Of a DNA stretch of 64,000 bases, positions 31,514 through 41,626 are shown in pieces. The notes beneath the pieces were generated by a model that saw only the letters and a list, made by a program, of their open reading frames with translations, did not search any database and was not told the origin of the DNA. A program made the translations under genes and the position numbers. The first letter of the stretch is position 1. Every line of letters starts with the position of its first letter. Source of the DNA: Streptomyces sp. S.PNR 29 (GTDB lineage Bacteria > Actinomycetota > Actinomycetes > Streptomycetales > Streptomycetaceae); NCBI RefSeq assembly GCF_030386795.1, contig NZ_JANUQM010000001.1, positions 678,363 to 742,362 of the forward strand. Reading direction: 5' to 3'.

Positions 31514-32135
31514 CGGCGGGGCCGTCCAGCGCCCCCTCCAGCAGCGCCGCCCACTGTTCCACCACCCGTTCCCGGCGGGCCCGGTCGTCGGTGAGGAGGT
31601 TGGCGAGGCCGAGGCCGCGGGCCATGTCGAGGAGGCCCTGGACGGTTTCGCGGACGCCGGGGCGGGACTCGTCGGCGCGCAGGAGGTCGACGGCGATGCG
31701 GTGGGTCTCGCGGCCGACGCGGGCTTCGAGTTCGGTGACGCGGGGGCGCAGCTGGTCCTCGTTCGAGGCGGCCACCCACAGGTGGAGGGCGGCGCGGAAC
31801 AGCGGTCCGGTGTAGAGGTCGACCAGGGCGGCGACGACGGCCCTGCGGTCGCCCGCCGCGCCTTGGGGGAAGAGGGCGCGCAGGGCTGTGGAGCGTTCCT
31901 CGGCGACGTACTCGACCGCCGCGGTGAACAGGTCCTCGCGGGTCGGGAAGTGGTGCTGGGCGGCGCCGCGGGAGACGCCGGCGCGTTCGGCGACGACGGA
32001 GACGGTGGAGCCGGCCCAGCCGTGTTCGGCGAGGCAGGCCACGGCCGCTTCCAGGAGGCGCTGCCGGGTGGCCCGGCTGCGGTCCTGTTTGGGGAGGCGG
32101 TCGGGGCGGGAGTCGACCGTGTTCACAGCACCCAT
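31503..32135 (-). CDS. TetR-family regulator, last gene of the AtuA/carboxylase operon
   Basis: A 210-residue TetR protein. The N-terminal helix-turn-helix is [20 protein letters not shown], then [20 protein letters not shown]; a ligand domain follows. Its ATG lies inside the 3' end of the enoyl-CoA hydratase gene (13-bp overlap), so it is cotranscribed with the preceding seven genes. It is the natural candidate for binding the dyad at 41540-41553 and repressing the whole operon, probably responding to an acyl-CoA intermediate (inference). Its 3' end overlaps pdxH by 11 bp. Confidence 0.92.
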   Translation of the reverse strand: MGAVNTVDSRPDRLPKQDRSRATRQRLLEAAVACLAEHGWAGSTVSVVAERAGVSRGAAQHHFPTREDLFTAAVEYVAEERSTALRALFPQGAAGDRRAVVAALVDLYTGPLFRAALHLWVAASNEDQLRPRVTELEARVGRETHRIAVDLLRADESRPGVRETVQGLLDMARGLGLANLLTDDRARRERVVEQWAALLEGALDGPAATD

Positions 32136-32860
32136 GCGGGATCCCGTCGTTCCAGGAAGGCCGTCATGCCCTCGCGGGCCTGCGCGGAGGAGAACAGCCG
32201 GGCCGAGAGCGCGGTCAGCTGGTCCGCGTCCCGGTCGAAGGCCTCCAGCACCTTAACCGTGAGCAGCTGTTTCGTCTCGGCCAGGGCCTCGGGACAGGCC
32301 CTGCGCAGGCCGTCCAGGACGGGGGCCAGTACGTCGTCCACGTCGTCGCCCCACGCCGTCAGCAGGCCCGTGCGGGTCGCCTCGGCCGCGTCGAAGCGCT
32401 CGCCGGTGAGGTAGTGGCGGGCGAGGGCGCGCGGGTCCGTGCGCGGGAGCAGGGGCAGGGAGATGACCGCCGGGGCCACGCCTATGCGGACCTCCGTGAA
32501 GGCGAAGGTGGCGTCCGCCGAGGCTGCCGCGATGTCGCAGGCGGCCAGGAGCCCGAGGCCGCCCGCGCGTACGTGTCCGGTGACCCGGGCGAGGACCGGT
32601 TTGCGCAGTTCGACGATCTGGCGCAGGAGGGCGACCAGGGCGTCGGGCGGCGGGGGTTGACGCAGGTCGGCGCCCGCGCAGAAGGTGGTGCCGGTGTGGG
32701 TGAGGACGACCGCGCGTATGTCGCCGTGTTTGGCGCAGTCGGTCAGGGCGTCGGCCAGTTCCGCGACGAGGGCCGAGGACAGGGCGTTGCGGTTGTGGGG
32801 TGAGTCGAGGGTGAGGGTTTCGACGCCACGCGCGCGCGTGCGGCGGATCAGCGACGTCAC
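32123..32860 (-). CDS. Enoyl-CoA hydratase/isomerase family protein
   Basis: Crotonase-fold enzyme of 245 residues. The oxyanion-hole segments are GTTFCAGADLRQ and RAGGLGLLAACDIAAAS. The first position usually carries Glu in hydratases (GNAFCAGAD... and ALGGGCELA); here the second loop reads HVRAGGLGLL. It could therefore be a hydratase, or a member acting on methylglutaconyl-like CoA esters as in the Liu/Atu pathways. The GTG at 32860 overlaps the stop of the CoA ligase gene (GTGA). Confidence 0.9.
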   Translation of the reverse strand: MTSLIRRTRARGVETLTLDSPHNRNALSSALVAELADALTDCAKHGDIRAVVLTHTGTTFCAGADLRQPPPPDALVALLRQIVELRKPVLARVTGHVRAGGLGLLAACDIAAASADATFAFTEVRIGVAPAVISLPLLPRTDPRALARHYLTGERFDAAEATRTGLLTAWGDDVDDVLAPVLDGLRRACPEALAETKQLLTVKVLEAFDRDADQLTALSARLFSSAQAREGMTAFLERRDPAWVL

Positions 32861-34425
32861 GGCTGCTCCCTGAGCTGTCGGCGGAGGATCTTGCCGGACG
32901 CGGCCCTCGGTACCCCGTCGATGAAGGTGACCTGCCGGATCCGCTTGTAGGGGGCGACGCGTTCGGCGACGTACATCATGACCTCGCCCTCGGAGAGGCC
33001 GGTGGCGGTCGGCCGGCGCACCACGTACGCGTGCGGGACCTCGTTGCCGTCGTCGTTGTAGACGCCGATGACGGCGGCGTCGGCGATGCCGGGGTGGGTG
33101 AGCAGGAGGGCTTCGAGTTCGGCGGGGGCCACCTGGAAGCCCTTGTACTTGATGAGTTCCTTGACGCGGTCGACGACGAAGAGCCATCCGTCGGCGTCGA
33201 CGTGGCCGACGTCTCCGGTGTGCAGCCAGCCGTCGGTGTCGATCATGGCGTTGGTGGCGTCGGGGCGTCCGAGGTAGCCCTTCATGACCTGGGGACCCCG
33301 GATGAGGATCTCGCCGGACTCGCCGACGCCGAGGTCCTTGCCGGGGTCGTCGAGGGAGACGATGCGCATCTCGGTGCCGGGGATGAGCTTGCCGACGGTT
33401 CCGGGGGGCGCCTCGCGCATACGGTCCACCGGGACGACGTGGGTGCCGGGTGACAGTTCGGTCATGCCGTAGGCCTGGCCGACGGGGGGCAGGCCGAGCC
33501 GCTCGGAGCAGGCGGCTGCCAGCCTCGCGTCCAGGGGTGCGGCGGCGCTCAGGATGTACTTCAGGGACGACAGGTCGTACCGCCCGACCAGGGGGTGCTT
33601 GGCGAGGGCCAGGACGATCGGCGGGGCCACGTAGAGGCCGGTGATGCGGTGGTTCTGGATGGCCGCGAGGAACTGCTCCAGGTCGAAGCGGGGCAGGACG
33701 ACGACGGTGGCGCCCAGTCTGAGGGGCGCGTTCATCAGGGCGGTCAGGCCGTAGATGTGGAAGAACGGCAGCACGGCGAGGATGCGGTCGCCGGGTCCTG
33801 CGGACATCACCGGCTGGAGCTGGGCGAGGTTGGTGGCGATCTGCCGGTGGGTGAGCATCACGCCCTTGGGCGTGCCGGTGGTGCCGGAGGAGTACGGCAG
33901 GGCCGCGACGTCCTCGACGGGGTCGATGCCGACCTGGGGTTCGGGCGCGGCGGAGGCCAGCATGTCGATCAGGGAGCGGTGGCCGGGGGCGCTGTCGCAC
34001 ACGAAGATCTCCCGCACTCCGCCGGCGAGTTCGGCGGCCCGGCGGGCGGTCTGGAGCAGCGGGGAGACGGTGACGATCCAGCGGGCCGCCGAGTCGCCGA
34101 GCTGCTTCGCGAACTCCTCCGCCGTGGCGAGCGGGTGCACGGTGGTGACGGAGGCGCCCGCGCGGGTGGCGGCGTAGAAGGCCACGGGGAAGGAGATGGT
34201 GTTGGGGCTGTGCAGGGCGAGGACGTCGCCCTTGCGCACACCGGCCTCGGCGAGCGCGGCGGCGACGCGCCGGTGGAACCGGTCCACCTGCTCGTAGGTG
34301 AGGGTGGTGCCGTCGGTGCCGTCGATCAGTGCGGGTGCCCCGCCGAACTCGGCGGCCCGGCCCAGTACCGCGTCGTGGATGGGGAGTTCGACGGGCGGGA
34401 CGTCTGCGTACTCGCTGCGGAACAT
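32857..34425 (-). CDS. Acyl-CoA synthetase (4-coumarate:CoA ligase-like)
   Basis: AMP-forming CoA ligase of 522 residues. The P-loop is LPYSSGTTGTPKGVMLTHRQ. The motifs VGQAYGMTELSP, WLHTGDVGHVDADGWLFVVD and RVKELIKYKGFQVAPAELEA follow, and the catalytic Lys lies in PRAASGKILRRQLR. The whole sequence is closest in style to plant-type 4-coumarate ligases, but such Streptomyces enzymes commonly act on medium-chain or branched acids. The ATG at 34425 has GAGGAGGAACC upstream. It should activate the acid consumed by this operon. Confidence 0.93.
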   Translation of the reverse strand: MFRSEYADVPPVELPIHDAVLGRAAEFGGAPALIDGTDGTTLTYEQVDRFHRRVAAALAEAGVRKGDVLALHSPNTISFPVAFYAATRAGASVTTVHPLATAEEFAKQLGDSAARWIVTVSPLLQTARRAAELAGGVREIFVCDSAPGHRSLIDMLASAAPEPQVGIDPVEDVAALPYSSGTTGTPKGVMLTHRQIATNLAQLQPVMSAGPGDRILAVLPFFHIYGLTALMNAPLRLGATVVVLPRFDLEQFLAAIQNHRITGLYVAPPIVLALAKHPLVGRYDLSSLKYILSAAAPLDARLAAACSERLGLPPVGQAYGMTELSPGTHVVPVDRMREAPPGTVGKLIPGTEMRIVSLDDPGKDLGVGESGEILIRGPQVMKGYLGRPDATNAMIDTDGWLHTGDVGHVDADGWLFVVDRVKELIKYKGFQVAPAELEALLLTHPGIADAAVIGVYNDDGNEVPHAYVVRRPTATGLSEGEVMMYVAERVAPYKRIRQVTFIDGVPRAASGKILRRQLREQP

Positions 34426-34454
34426 GGTTCCTCCTCGCGCCACACGGTGCCGGG

Positions 34455-35588
34455 TCAGTACGACTTGGGCAGACCCAGGGTCTGATGGGAGACGTAGTTG
34501 AGAATCATCTCCCGGCTCACCGGGGCGATACGAGACACACGCGCGGCGGTGATCAGCGACGCGAGGCCGAACTCGCGGGTGAGGCCGTTTCCGCCGAGGG
34601 TGTGCACGGCCTGGTCGACGGCCTTCACACAGGCCTCCCCGGCCGCGTACTTGGCCATGTTGGCGGCCTCCCCGGCGCCCTCGTCGTCACCGGCGTCGTA
34701 CAGGCGGGCCGCCTTCTGCATCATCAGGCGGGCGAGTTCGAGCTCGATGTGCGCCTGGGCCAGGGGGTGGGCGATGGCCTGGTGGGCGCCGATGGGGGTG
34801 TTCCAGACGGTGCGGTCGCGGGCGTACGTGATCGCCTGCGCGAGGGCGTGGCGGCCCATGCCGATCGCGAACGCGGCCGTCATGATGCGTTCGGGGTTGA
34901 GGCCGGCGAAGAGTTGCAGGAGGCCCGCGTCCTCGTCGCCGACGAGTGCGTCGGCGGGCAGCCGTACGTCGTCGAGGGTCAGCTCGAACTGCTTCTCCGC
35001 GGCTTGGAGTTCCATGTCGATCCGGCGGCGGGTGAAGCCGGGGGCCTCGCGCGGGACGATGAAGAGGCAGGGCTTGAGGCGGCCGGTGCGGGCGTCTTCG
35101 GTGCGGCCGACCACGAGGGTCGCGTCGGCGATGTCGACGCCGGAGATGAAGACCTTGCGGCCGGTGAGGAGCCAGTCGGCGCCGTCGCGGCGGGCGGTGG
35201 TGGTGATGCGGTGGCTGTTGGAGCCGGCGTCGGGTTCGGTGATGCCGAAGGCCATGATGCGGGTGCCGGCCGCCAGCCCCGGCAGCCACTCGCTTTTCTG
35301 GGCGTCGGTGCCGAAGCGGGCGATCACGGTGCCGCAGATCGCAGGTGAGACGACCATCATCAGCAGGGGGCAGCCTGCGGCGCCGAGTTCTTCGAGGACG
35401 ATGGAGAGTTCGCAGATGCCGCCGCCTCCGCCGCCGTACTCCTCGGGGAGATTGACGCCGAGGTAGCCGAGTTTCGCGGCCTCGGTCCACAGTTCGGTGG
35501 GGTTGTGGTTGCGGCCGTGGCGGTTGCCGAGGGCGGCTACGGCCGAGCGGAGGGCTTGGTGCTCCTCGGTGTCCGACGTGGTGCTCAC
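34455..35588 (-). CDS. Acyl-CoA dehydrogenase (AtuA operon)
   Basis: FAD enzyme of 377 residues. Visible motifs are MAFGITEPDAGSNSHRITTT in the middle domain, YARDRTVWNTPIGAHQAIAH in the third domain and VHTLGGNGLTREFGLASLI near the end. The C-terminus ISREMILNYVSHQTLGLPKS-like region is typical of citronellyl- or isovaleryl-CoA dehydrogenase relatives. The GTG start overlaps the stop of the biotin carboxylase gene. It would introduce the double bond before carboxylation in a Liu/Atu-like pathway. Confidence 0.92.
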   Translation of the reverse strand: MSTTSDTEEHQALRSAVAALGNRHGRNHNPTELWTEAAKLGYLGVNLPEEYGGGGGGICELSIVLEELGAAGCPLLMMVVSPAICGTVIARFGTDAQKSEWLPGLAAGTRIMAFGITEPDAGSNSHRITTTARRDGADWLLTGRKVFISGVDIADATLVVGRTEDARTGRLKPCLFIVPREAPGFTRRRIDMELQAAEKQFELTLDDVRLPADALVGDEDAGLLQLFAGLNPERIMTAAFAIGMGRHALAQAITYARDRTVWNTPIGAHQAIAHPLAQAHIELELARLMMQKAARLYDAGDDEGAGEAANMAKYAAGEACVKAVDQAVHTLGGNGLTREFGLASLITAARVSRIAPVSREMILNYVSHQTLGLPKSY

Positions 35589-37438
35589 TGATCCTCCTGG
35601 GAAACCTCGACCACGGCGAGCAGGGCACCGACCTCGACCTGGGTCCCGGGCGCGGCGTGCAGAGCCGTGAGTGTGCCGGTGTGCGGTGCTGCGATCTTGT
35701 GTTGCATCTTCATCGCCTCCAGCCACAGCAGGGGCTCTCCGGCCCGTACGGCGGCTCCTGCGGTCAGGCCCTCGGCCACCTTGACGACCGTGCCCGGCAT
35801 GGGGGCCAGGAGGGTGCCGGGGGCGTGCTGCGCGGCCGGGTCGGGGAAGCGGGGCAGGGCGGTGAGGGCGGTGGCGTTCACGTACACCTGGTCGCCGTAG
35901 CTCTCCACCTCGTACTTGCGCTGTACGCCGTCCACTTCGAGGACGACCAGACGCGCGTCGGCGTGCACCACCCGCACCCCGTCCGCCTCCAGGCCGGTGC
36001 GCGTGTGCCGGTAGCGGACCTCGTGCTCCCTCCCCGCCATCGCGTACCGCTTGACCTGCGGCTGTGAGGGCAGGTTGCGCCAGCCTCCGAAGCGGGAGCG
36101 GGCGTGGGTGTCGGCGAGTGCGGCGGCCAGCGGGGCGTACGGGTCGGGGGCGGGGTCCGTCAGGTGCGCAAGGTGGCGGTCGTAGAAGCCCGTGTCCATG
36201 CGGGCGGTGACGAACTCCTCGTGGCGCAGGGAGCGGACGAGGAGGTCCCGGTTGGTGAGCGGGCCGTGGATCGCCGCCCGTTCCAGGGCGCCGGCGAGTT
36301 TGCGGACGGCCTCCGCGCGGGTGGGGGCGTGGGCGACGGCCTTGGCGAGCATCGGGTCGTAGTGGACGCCGATCTCGTCGCCGTCCTCGTGGCCCGTGTC
36401 CAGGCGTACGGCCGAGGGGACCGACAGGCGGTGCAGGGTGCCGGTCTGCGGGGTCCAGCCGGTCGCCGGGTCCTCGGCGTACAGGCGGGCCTCCACGGCG
36501 TGGCCACGCGCGCGTGGGGGGTCGGTTTCCAGGGCGTGGCCTTCGGCGACGCGGATCTGGAGGGCTACGAGGTCGATGCCGAAGACGGCTTCCGTGACGG
36601 GGTGTTCGACCTGGAGGCGGGTGTTCATCTCCAGGAAGTGGGGCTTGTCCCCGGCGACCAGGAACTCGACCGTGCCCGCACCCACGTAGTCCACGGCGCG
36701 TGCGGCGCGTACCGCCAGCGTGTGCAGTTCCTCCGTCAGGGTCTCCGGGAGTCCGGGCGCCGGGGCCTCCTCGATCACCTTCTGGTGGCGCCGCTGGAGG
36801 GAGCAGTCCCGGGTGCCGAGCACCCATACGGTGCCGTGCGTGTCGGCGAGGATCTGTACCTCGACGTGCCGGCCGCCCTCGACGTAGGGCTCGACGAAGA
36901 CCTCACCGTCGCCGAAGGCGCTCGCCGCCTCGGCACGTGCGGCGGCCAGCGACGCCTCCAGGTCCGCCAGCCGCCGTACGACCCGCATGCCGCGTCCTCC
37001 GCCGCCGGCCGCCGCCTTCACCAGCACGGGCAGGTCGGCCTCGGTGACCTCCTGCAGTGACGGCATCCCCATGAGTTCCCTGGCGCGTGTCTTGGACGCC
37101 ATCGCCTCGATCGCCTCCGGGGGCGGGCCGATCCAGACCAGGCCCGCGTCGAGGACGGCACGGGCGAAGCCGGCGTTCTCGGAGAGGAAGCCGTAGCCGG
37201 GGTGCACGGCGTCGGCGCCGGCCGCGACGGCCGCCTTCACGATCAGGTCGCCGCGCAGGTACGTGTCGGCGGGCGCCGCCCCCGGCAGCCGTACCGCCGC
37301 GTCGGCCACGCGCGCGTGGAGGGCGTTCTCGTCGGCGTCCGAGTGCACGGCGACCGTCCGGATTCCCAGCTCACGGCAGGTGCGGAAGACGCGGCAGGCG
37401 ATCTCGCCCCGGTTGGCGACGAGCAGAGAAGTGATCAC
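35585..37438 (-). CDS. Acyl-CoA carboxylase alpha subunit (biotin carboxylase + BCCP)
   Basis: ATP- and biotin-dependent carboxylase subunit, 617 residues. It has the biotin carboxylase start LLVANRGEIACRVFRTCREL, the Gly-rich ATP-grasp loop KAAAGGGGRGMRVVRR and HFLEMNTRLQVEHPVTEAVF, the catalytic core. A linker domain follows, then a C-terminal biotinyl carrier domain with the biotinylated Lys in LEAMKMQHKI. The architecture is that of methylcrotonyl- or geranyl-CoA carboxylase alpha subunits. GTG start (MITSLLVANR). Its partner is the next gene upstream, ending 10 bases away. Confidence 0.95.
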   Translation of the reverse strand: MITSLLVANRGEIACRVFRTCRELGIRTVAVHSDADENALHARVADAAVRLPGAAPADTYLRGDLIVKAAVAAGADAVHPGYGFLSENAGFARAVLDAGLVWIGPPPEAIEAMASKTRARELMGMPSLQEVTEADLPVLVKAAAGGGGRGMRVVRRLADLEASLAAARAEAASAFGDGEVFVEPYVEGGRHVEVQILADTHGTVWVLGTRDCSLQRRHQKVIEEAPAPGLPETLTEELHTLAVRAARAVDYVGAGTVEFLVAGDKPHFLEMNTRLQVEHPVTEAVFGIDLVALQIRVAEGHALETDPPRARGHAVEARLYAEDPATGWTPQTGTLHRLSVPSAVRLDTGHEDGDEIGVHYDPMLAKAVAHAPTRAEAVRKLAGALERAAIHGPLTNRDLLVRSLRHEEFVTARMDTGFYDRHLAHLTDPAPDPYAPLAAALADTHARSRFGGWRNLPSQPQVKRYAMAGREHEVRYRHTRTGLEADGVRVVHADARLVVLEVDGVQRKYEVESYGDQVYVNATALTALPRFPDPAAQHAPGTLLAPMPGTVVKVAEGLTAGAAVRAGEPLLWLEAMKMQHKIAAPHTGTLTALHAAPGTQVEVGALLAVVEVSQEDQ

Positions 37439-37448
37439 TGGAGGTCCC

Positions 37449-39047
37449 TCACATCCGGAAGACGCCGAAGCCGCCGCGCGCGCCCTCGTAGGGCGCCGTG
37501 TGGATGGCGGACAGACACAGGCCGAGGACGGTGCGGGTGTCGCGCGGGTCGATGACGCCGTCGTCGTACAGCCGCCCGGACAGGAACATCGGCAGTGACT
37601 CGGACTCGATCTGCTGCTCCACCATGGCGCGCAGGGCGGCGTCGGCCTCCTCGTCGTACGGCCGGCCCTTCGCGGCGGCCGACTGCCGGGCGACGATGGA
37701 GAGGACCCCGGCGAGCTGCTGGGGGCCCATGACGGCGGACTTGGCGCTGGGCCAGGCGAACAGGAAGCGCGGGTCGTAGGCGCGGCCGCACATGCCGTAG
37801 TGGCCGGCTCCGTACGACGCGCCCATCAGCACCGACAGGTGCGGGACCGTCGAGTTGCTCACCGCGTTGATCATCATCGCGCCGTGCTTGATGATGCCGC
37901 CCTGCTCGTACTCCCTGCCGACCATGTAGCCGGTGGTGTTGTGCAGGAACAGCAGCGGGATGTCGCGCTGGTTGGCGAGCTGGATGAACTGGGCGGCCTT
38001 CTGCGACTCCTCGCTGAACAGCACGCCCCTGGCGTTCGCCAGGATCCCGACCGGGTAGCCGTGCAGGGTCGCCCAGCCGGTCGTGAGGCTCGTCCCGTAC
38101 AGCGGCTTGAACTCGTCGAAGTCGGAGGCGTCGACGATCCGGGCGATGACCTCGCGCGGGTCGAAGGGGGTTCTCAGGTCGCCGGGGACGATGCCGAGCA
38201 GTTCCTCCGCGTCGTACTCGGGGGGCTGGGCCGGGCCCGGGTCGGGGTACGCCTTGCGGTGGTTGAGCCGTGCGACGACCCGCCGTGCCTGCCGCAGCGC
38301 GTCGGGCTCGTCGACGGCGAAGTGGTCGGCGAGGCCCGACACGCGCGCGTGCATCCCGGCGCCGCCGAGGGACTCGTCGTCGCTCTCCTCGCCGGTGGCC
38401 ATCTTCACCAGGGGCGGGCCGCCCAGGAACACCTTCGCCCGCTCCTTGACCATGATCACGTGGTCGGACATGCCGGGGACGTAGGCGCCCCCGGCCGTGG
38501 AGTTGCCGAAGACGACGGCGACGGTGGGGATGCCGGCCGCCGACAGCCGGGTCAGGTCCCGGAAGACGGCCCCGCCCGGGATGAAGATCTCCTTCTGCGA
38601 GGGCAGGTCGGCGCCGCCGGACTCGACGAGGGAGATGACGGGGAGACGGTTGGCATACGCGATCTCGTGCGCCCTCAGCGCCTTCTTCAGGCTCCAGGGG
38701 TTGCTGGCGCCGCCGCGCACGGTCGGGTCGTTGGCGGTGATCAGGCACTCCACGCCCTCGACGACACCGATGCCGGTGACCAGGGAGGCGCCGACGGTGT
38801 GGTCGCTGCCCCAGGCGGCGAGCGGGGAGAGCTCCAGGAAGGGTGTGTCGGGGTCGAGGAGCAGCTCGACACGCTCCCGGGCGAGCAGTTTGCCGCGCCC
38901 GCGGTGCCGTGCGGCGTACTTCTCACCGCCACCCGCGAGAGCCTTCGCGTGCTCGGCGGCCAGCTGGTCCAGCTTGGCGAGCATGGCCTCGCGGTTCGCG
39001 CGGTGGTCGGGGCCGCTGGGGTCCAGGGCCGAGGACAGGACGGTCAC
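37449..39047 (-). CDS. Acyl-CoA carboxylase beta subunit (carboxyltransferase)
   Basis: Carboxyltransferase subunit of 532 residues that moves CO2 from biotin to the acyl-CoA. It carries crotonase-like N- and C-halves: [20 protein letters not shown] and [20 protein letters not shown] in the N-half, then [20 protein letters not shown] and [20 protein letters not shown] in the C-half. The pattern [20 protein letters not shown] is typical of methylcrotonyl/geranyl-type beta subunits rather than propionyl-CoA carboxylase. The GTG at 39047 has GGAGG 7 bases upstream and overlaps the stop of the AtuA-like gene. Confidence 0.95.
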   Translation of the reverse strand: MTVLSSALDPSGPDHRANREAMLAKLDQLAAEHAKALAGGGEKYAARHRGRGKLLARERVELLLDPDTPFLELSPLAAWGSDHTVGASLVTGIGVVEGVECLITANDPTVRGGASNPWSLKKALRAHEIAYANRLPVISLVESGGADLPSQKEIFIPGGAVFRDLTRLSAAGIPTVAVVFGNSTAGGAYVPGMSDHVIMVKERAKVFLGGPPLVKMATGEESDDESLGGAGMHARVSGLADHFAVDEPDALRQARRVVARLNHRKAYPDPGPAQPPEYDAEELLGIVPGDLRTPFDPREVIARIVDASDFDEFKPLYGTSLTTGWATLHGYPVGILANARGVLFSEESQKAAQFIQLANQRDIPLLFLHNTTGYMVGREYEQGGIIKHGAMMINAVSNSTVPHLSVLMGASYGAGHYGMCGRAYDPRFLFAWPSAKSAVMGPQQLAGVLSIVARQSAAAKGRPYDEEADAALRAMVEQQIESESLPMFLSGRLYDDGVIDPRDTRTVLGLCLSAIHTAPYEGARGGFGVFRM

Positions 39048-40717
39048 AGCAGGGCCTCCGGGATGTCCAGGTGGCGGGAGCGCAGCCATTCACCGAGGGC
39101 CTTGGCCTGCGGGTCGAAGCGGTGCCGGGCGGCGACGCCCTCGCCGAGGATGCCTTCGACGACGAAGTTGAGGGCCCGGAGTCGTGGGAGGACGTGACGG
39201 GTGACGGGCAGCTCCCGGCTCTCGGGGATCAGTTCCCGGAACCGGTCGGCCGTCAGCTCGTGGACCAGCCACCGCCAGGCCGCGTCGTCGCGCACCCAGA
39301 CGCCCACGTTGGCGTTCGCCCCCTTGTCCCCGCTGCGGGCCCCGGCGAGAAGCCCGAGCGGGGCGCGCCGGGCCGGGCCGGGGGGCAGGGGCTCGGGCAG
39401 GGGCGGCTCGGGTACGTCGTCCAGGACGCGAGTGTCGTGGGCCGGTGCCACAGGGATCCGGCGCCCGTCGTGGAGGACGGCCACATGCTCGACGGCGTCC
39501 TGAGGGACGTACACCGCCTCGAAGATCCCGTAGGGGGCGCCCTTGCCCGGTGGTGCCAGGACGTGGAAGCCGGGGTAGCTGGCGAGCGCCAGCTCCACGG
39601 CCGCCCCGCTCAGTGCCCGTCCCACGGTCTCCTGGTCCGGGTCACGTACGACGAGCCGCAGCAGGGCGCTCGCGGTCTCCTCGGTCGGGGCGTCGGGCCG
39701 GTCGGTGCGGACAAGGTCCCAACGGGCCTCGGCGGGCGGCGACTTGGCCCACGCACTGCTCATCTGCTGCCGCACGAGAGCCGCTTTCGCCTCGATGTCG
39801 AGCCCCGTGAGGACGAAGGTGACCTCGTTGCGGAAGCCGCCGAGCCGGTTGAGGCCGACCTTGAGGGCCGGGGGCGGGGCCTCCCCGCGCACGCCCTCGA
39901 TCCGCACGCGGTCCGGCCCCTCCTGGGTGAGGCGTACGGTGTCCAGCCGGGCGGTGACGTCGGGTCCCGCGTACCGGGCGCCGCCCGTCTCGTACAGCAG
40001 CTGGGCCGTCACCGTGCCGACGTCGACGAAGCCGCCGGTGCCGTCGTGCTTGGTGATCACGCTGCTGCCGTCGGCGTGGAGTTCGGCGAGCGGGAAGCCG
40101 GGGCGGTGGACGTCGCCCTCGCCGAAGAAGGCGTAGTTGCCGCCGGTGGCCTGGGTCCCGCACTCCAGCACGTGCCCGGCGACGACGGCACCCGCGAGCC
40201 GGTCGTACTCCCCCGGCTGCCAGCCGAAGTGGGCGGCGGCCGGCCCGGTGACCAGGGCCGCGTCCGTCACCCGCCCGGTGACGACGACGTCCGCGCCCTC
40301 CCTCAGACAGGCCGCGATGCCGAAGCCGCCGAGGTAGGCGTGGGCGGCGAGAGTGCCCGGATACCGGGCGGTGAGGTCGTCGCCCTCGACGTGGGCGACG
40401 CGTACGGGGAGGCCGAGCCGGTCGGCCAACTGGCGTATTTTCCCGGCCAGTCCCCCGGGATTGAGGCCCCCCGCATTGGTGACGATCTTCACGCCCCGCT
40501 CGTGGGCGATCCCCAGGCACTCCTCCAGTTGCCGCAGGAAGGTGCGCGCGTACCCGGCGCCGGGGTCCTTCAGCCGGTCGCGGCCCAGGATCAGCATGGT
40601 CAGCTCGGCGAGGTAGTCGCCGGTGAGGACGTCGAGTTCGCCGCCGGTGAGCATCTCGCGCATCGCGTCGAAGCGGTCGCCGTAGAAGCCGGAGGCGTTG
40701 CCGATGCGCAGGGTCAC
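39044..40717 (-). CDS. AtuA-family protein (acyclic terpene utilisation)
   Basis: A 557-residue protein of the AtuA/DUF1446 family. Visible conserved stretches are [20 protein letters not shown] at the N-terminus, [20 protein letters not shown] and [19 protein letters not shown]-terminal extension of about 110 residues contains [20 protein letters not shown], the small AtuA-like ferredoxin-fold domain sometimes encoded separately. In Pseudomonas, AtuA belongs to the citronellol/geraniol degradation cluster, with a proposed but unproven role. Here it is translationally coupled to the carboxylase beta gene, consistent with acting near the geranyl-type carboxylase. GTG start in a GTGA overlap. 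Confidence 0.9.
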   Translation of the reverse strand: MTLRIGNASGFYGDRFDAMREMLTGGELDVLTGDYLAELTMLILGRDRLKDPGAGYARTFLRQLEECLGIAHERGVKIVTNAGGLNPGGLAGKIRQLADRLGLPVRVAHVEGDDLTARYPGTLAAHAYLGGFGIAACLREGADVVVTGRVTDAALVTGPAAAHFGWQPGEYDRLAGAVVAGHVLECGTQATGGNYAFFGEGDVHRPGFPLAELHADGSSVITKHDGTGGFVDVGTVTAQLLYETGGARYAGPDVTARLDTVRLTQEGPDRVRIEGVRGEAPPPALKVGLNRLGGFRNEVTFVLTGLDIEAKAALVRQQMSSAWAKSPPAEARWDLVRTDRPDAPTEETASALLRLVVRDPDQETVGRALSGAAVELALASYPGFHVLAPPGKGAPYGIFEAVYVPQDAVEHVAVLHDGRRIPVAPAHDTRVLDDVPEPPLPEPLPPGPARRAPLGLLAGARSGDKGANANVGVWVRDDAAWRWLVHELTADRFRELIPESRELPVTRHVLPRLRALNFVVEGILGEGVAARHRFDPQAKALGEWLRSRHLDIPEALL

Positions 40718-41508
40718 CGCGCGGCCCCTTTCGGGGGGCGGCCGGTGCCGGGCGGCCCCGCGAAGGCCTGGGCGATGTCCAGCCAGCGGTCGGCGTCGGG
40801 GCCCTCGGCGGTGACCGCGAGGTCGGTGCGGTGGGCGCGCCGGGTGACCAGGAGACAGAAGTCGAGGGCGGGGCCGGTGACGCGCTGGGGTGCGTCCTCG
40901 GGGCCGTACGTCCACAAGTCGCCGCCGGGTCCGGTGAGTTCGACGCGGAAGGGGTCGGCGGGCGGGGTGAGCCCGTGCACCCCGTACGCGAAGTCACGGG
41001 TGCGCACCCCGAGCCGGGCCACATGCCGCAGCCGGTCGGTGGGTGCGGGGACCACACCGAGCGTGTCCGCCACGTCCAGGCCATGGGCCCAGGTCTCCAT
41101 GAGTCGGGCGGTGGCCATGGAGGCGGCCGACATGGGCGGCCCGTACCAGGGGAAGCGGGCGCCGGGTGGTGCGGCGCGCAGCGCCTTGTCGAGCGCCGCG
41201 CGCCCCTCACGCCAGCGCGCCAGCAGCTCGGACGGCGGGAGGTGAGCACCCTCCTCGGCCCCCTCGTCGACGAATGAGTCCGGGGCCGCGAGCGCCTTCT
41301 CGACCAGCGCGCGGAAGGCGTCGGCGTCCGTGACGGCGAGCAGGGCCGAGCGGTCGGTCCAGGCCAGGTGGGCGATCTGGTGGGCGACGGTCCAGCGGGG
41401 GGCCGGGGTGGGCAGTGCCCACCCCTCCGGGCGCAACTCGGCTACCAGCCAGTCGAGTTCCTCGCTCTCGGCACGCAGATCGTCGATCACGAGCGTCGGG
41501 TCAGACAT
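40714..41508 (-). CDS. TIGR03084-family DinB/MDMPI-type metal-binding protein
   Basis: A 264-residue actinobacterial protein with a DinB-like mycothiol-dependent N-terminal domain. [20 protein letters not shown] carries the first metal-ligand His residues, and [20 protein letters not shown] carries a later His. This family (TIGR03084, as I recall it) is regularly found with AtuA-like genes. It is the first gene of the eight-gene operon. The ATG at 41508 ([10 protein letters not shown]) begins 32 bases downstream, in the direction of transcription, of the dyad at 41540-41553. A mycothiol-linked hydrolase or isomerase role is inferred. Confidence 0.88.
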   Translation of the reverse strand: MSDPTLVIDDLRAESEELDWLVAELRPEGWALPTPAPRWTVAHQIAHLAWTDRSALLAVTDADAFRALVEKALAAPDSFVDEGAEEGAHLPPSELLARWREGRAALDKALRAAPPGARFPWYGPPMSAASMATARLMETWAHGLDVADTLGVVPAPTDRLRHVARLGVRTRDFAYGVHGLTPPADPFRVELTGPGGDLWTYGPEDAPQRVTGPALDFCLLVTRRAHRTDLAVTAEGPDADRWLDIAQAFAGPPGTGRPPKGAAR

Positions 41509-41539
41509 GGGGCGAGCATGGCAGCGGCCCAAGAAACAA

Positions 41540-41553
41540 GCAAGCGTGCTTGC
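41540..41553. promoter_or_regulatory. TetR-type operator upstream of the AtuA operon
   Basis: GCAAGC-GT-GCTTGC is a perfect inverted repeat. The surrounding AACAAGCAAGCGTGCTTGCA resembles operators of TetR regulators of acyl-CoA catabolism in Actinobacteria. It lies between the first operon gene and the divergent XRE gene, so it could affect both. Confidence 0.6.
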
Positions 41554-41626
41554 ATGAATTTGTTTTCCACAACTTCGATACCCGTACGCGCACGGGGAGC
41601 TACTCTCAGTGACGGGAGGTGGTTGT

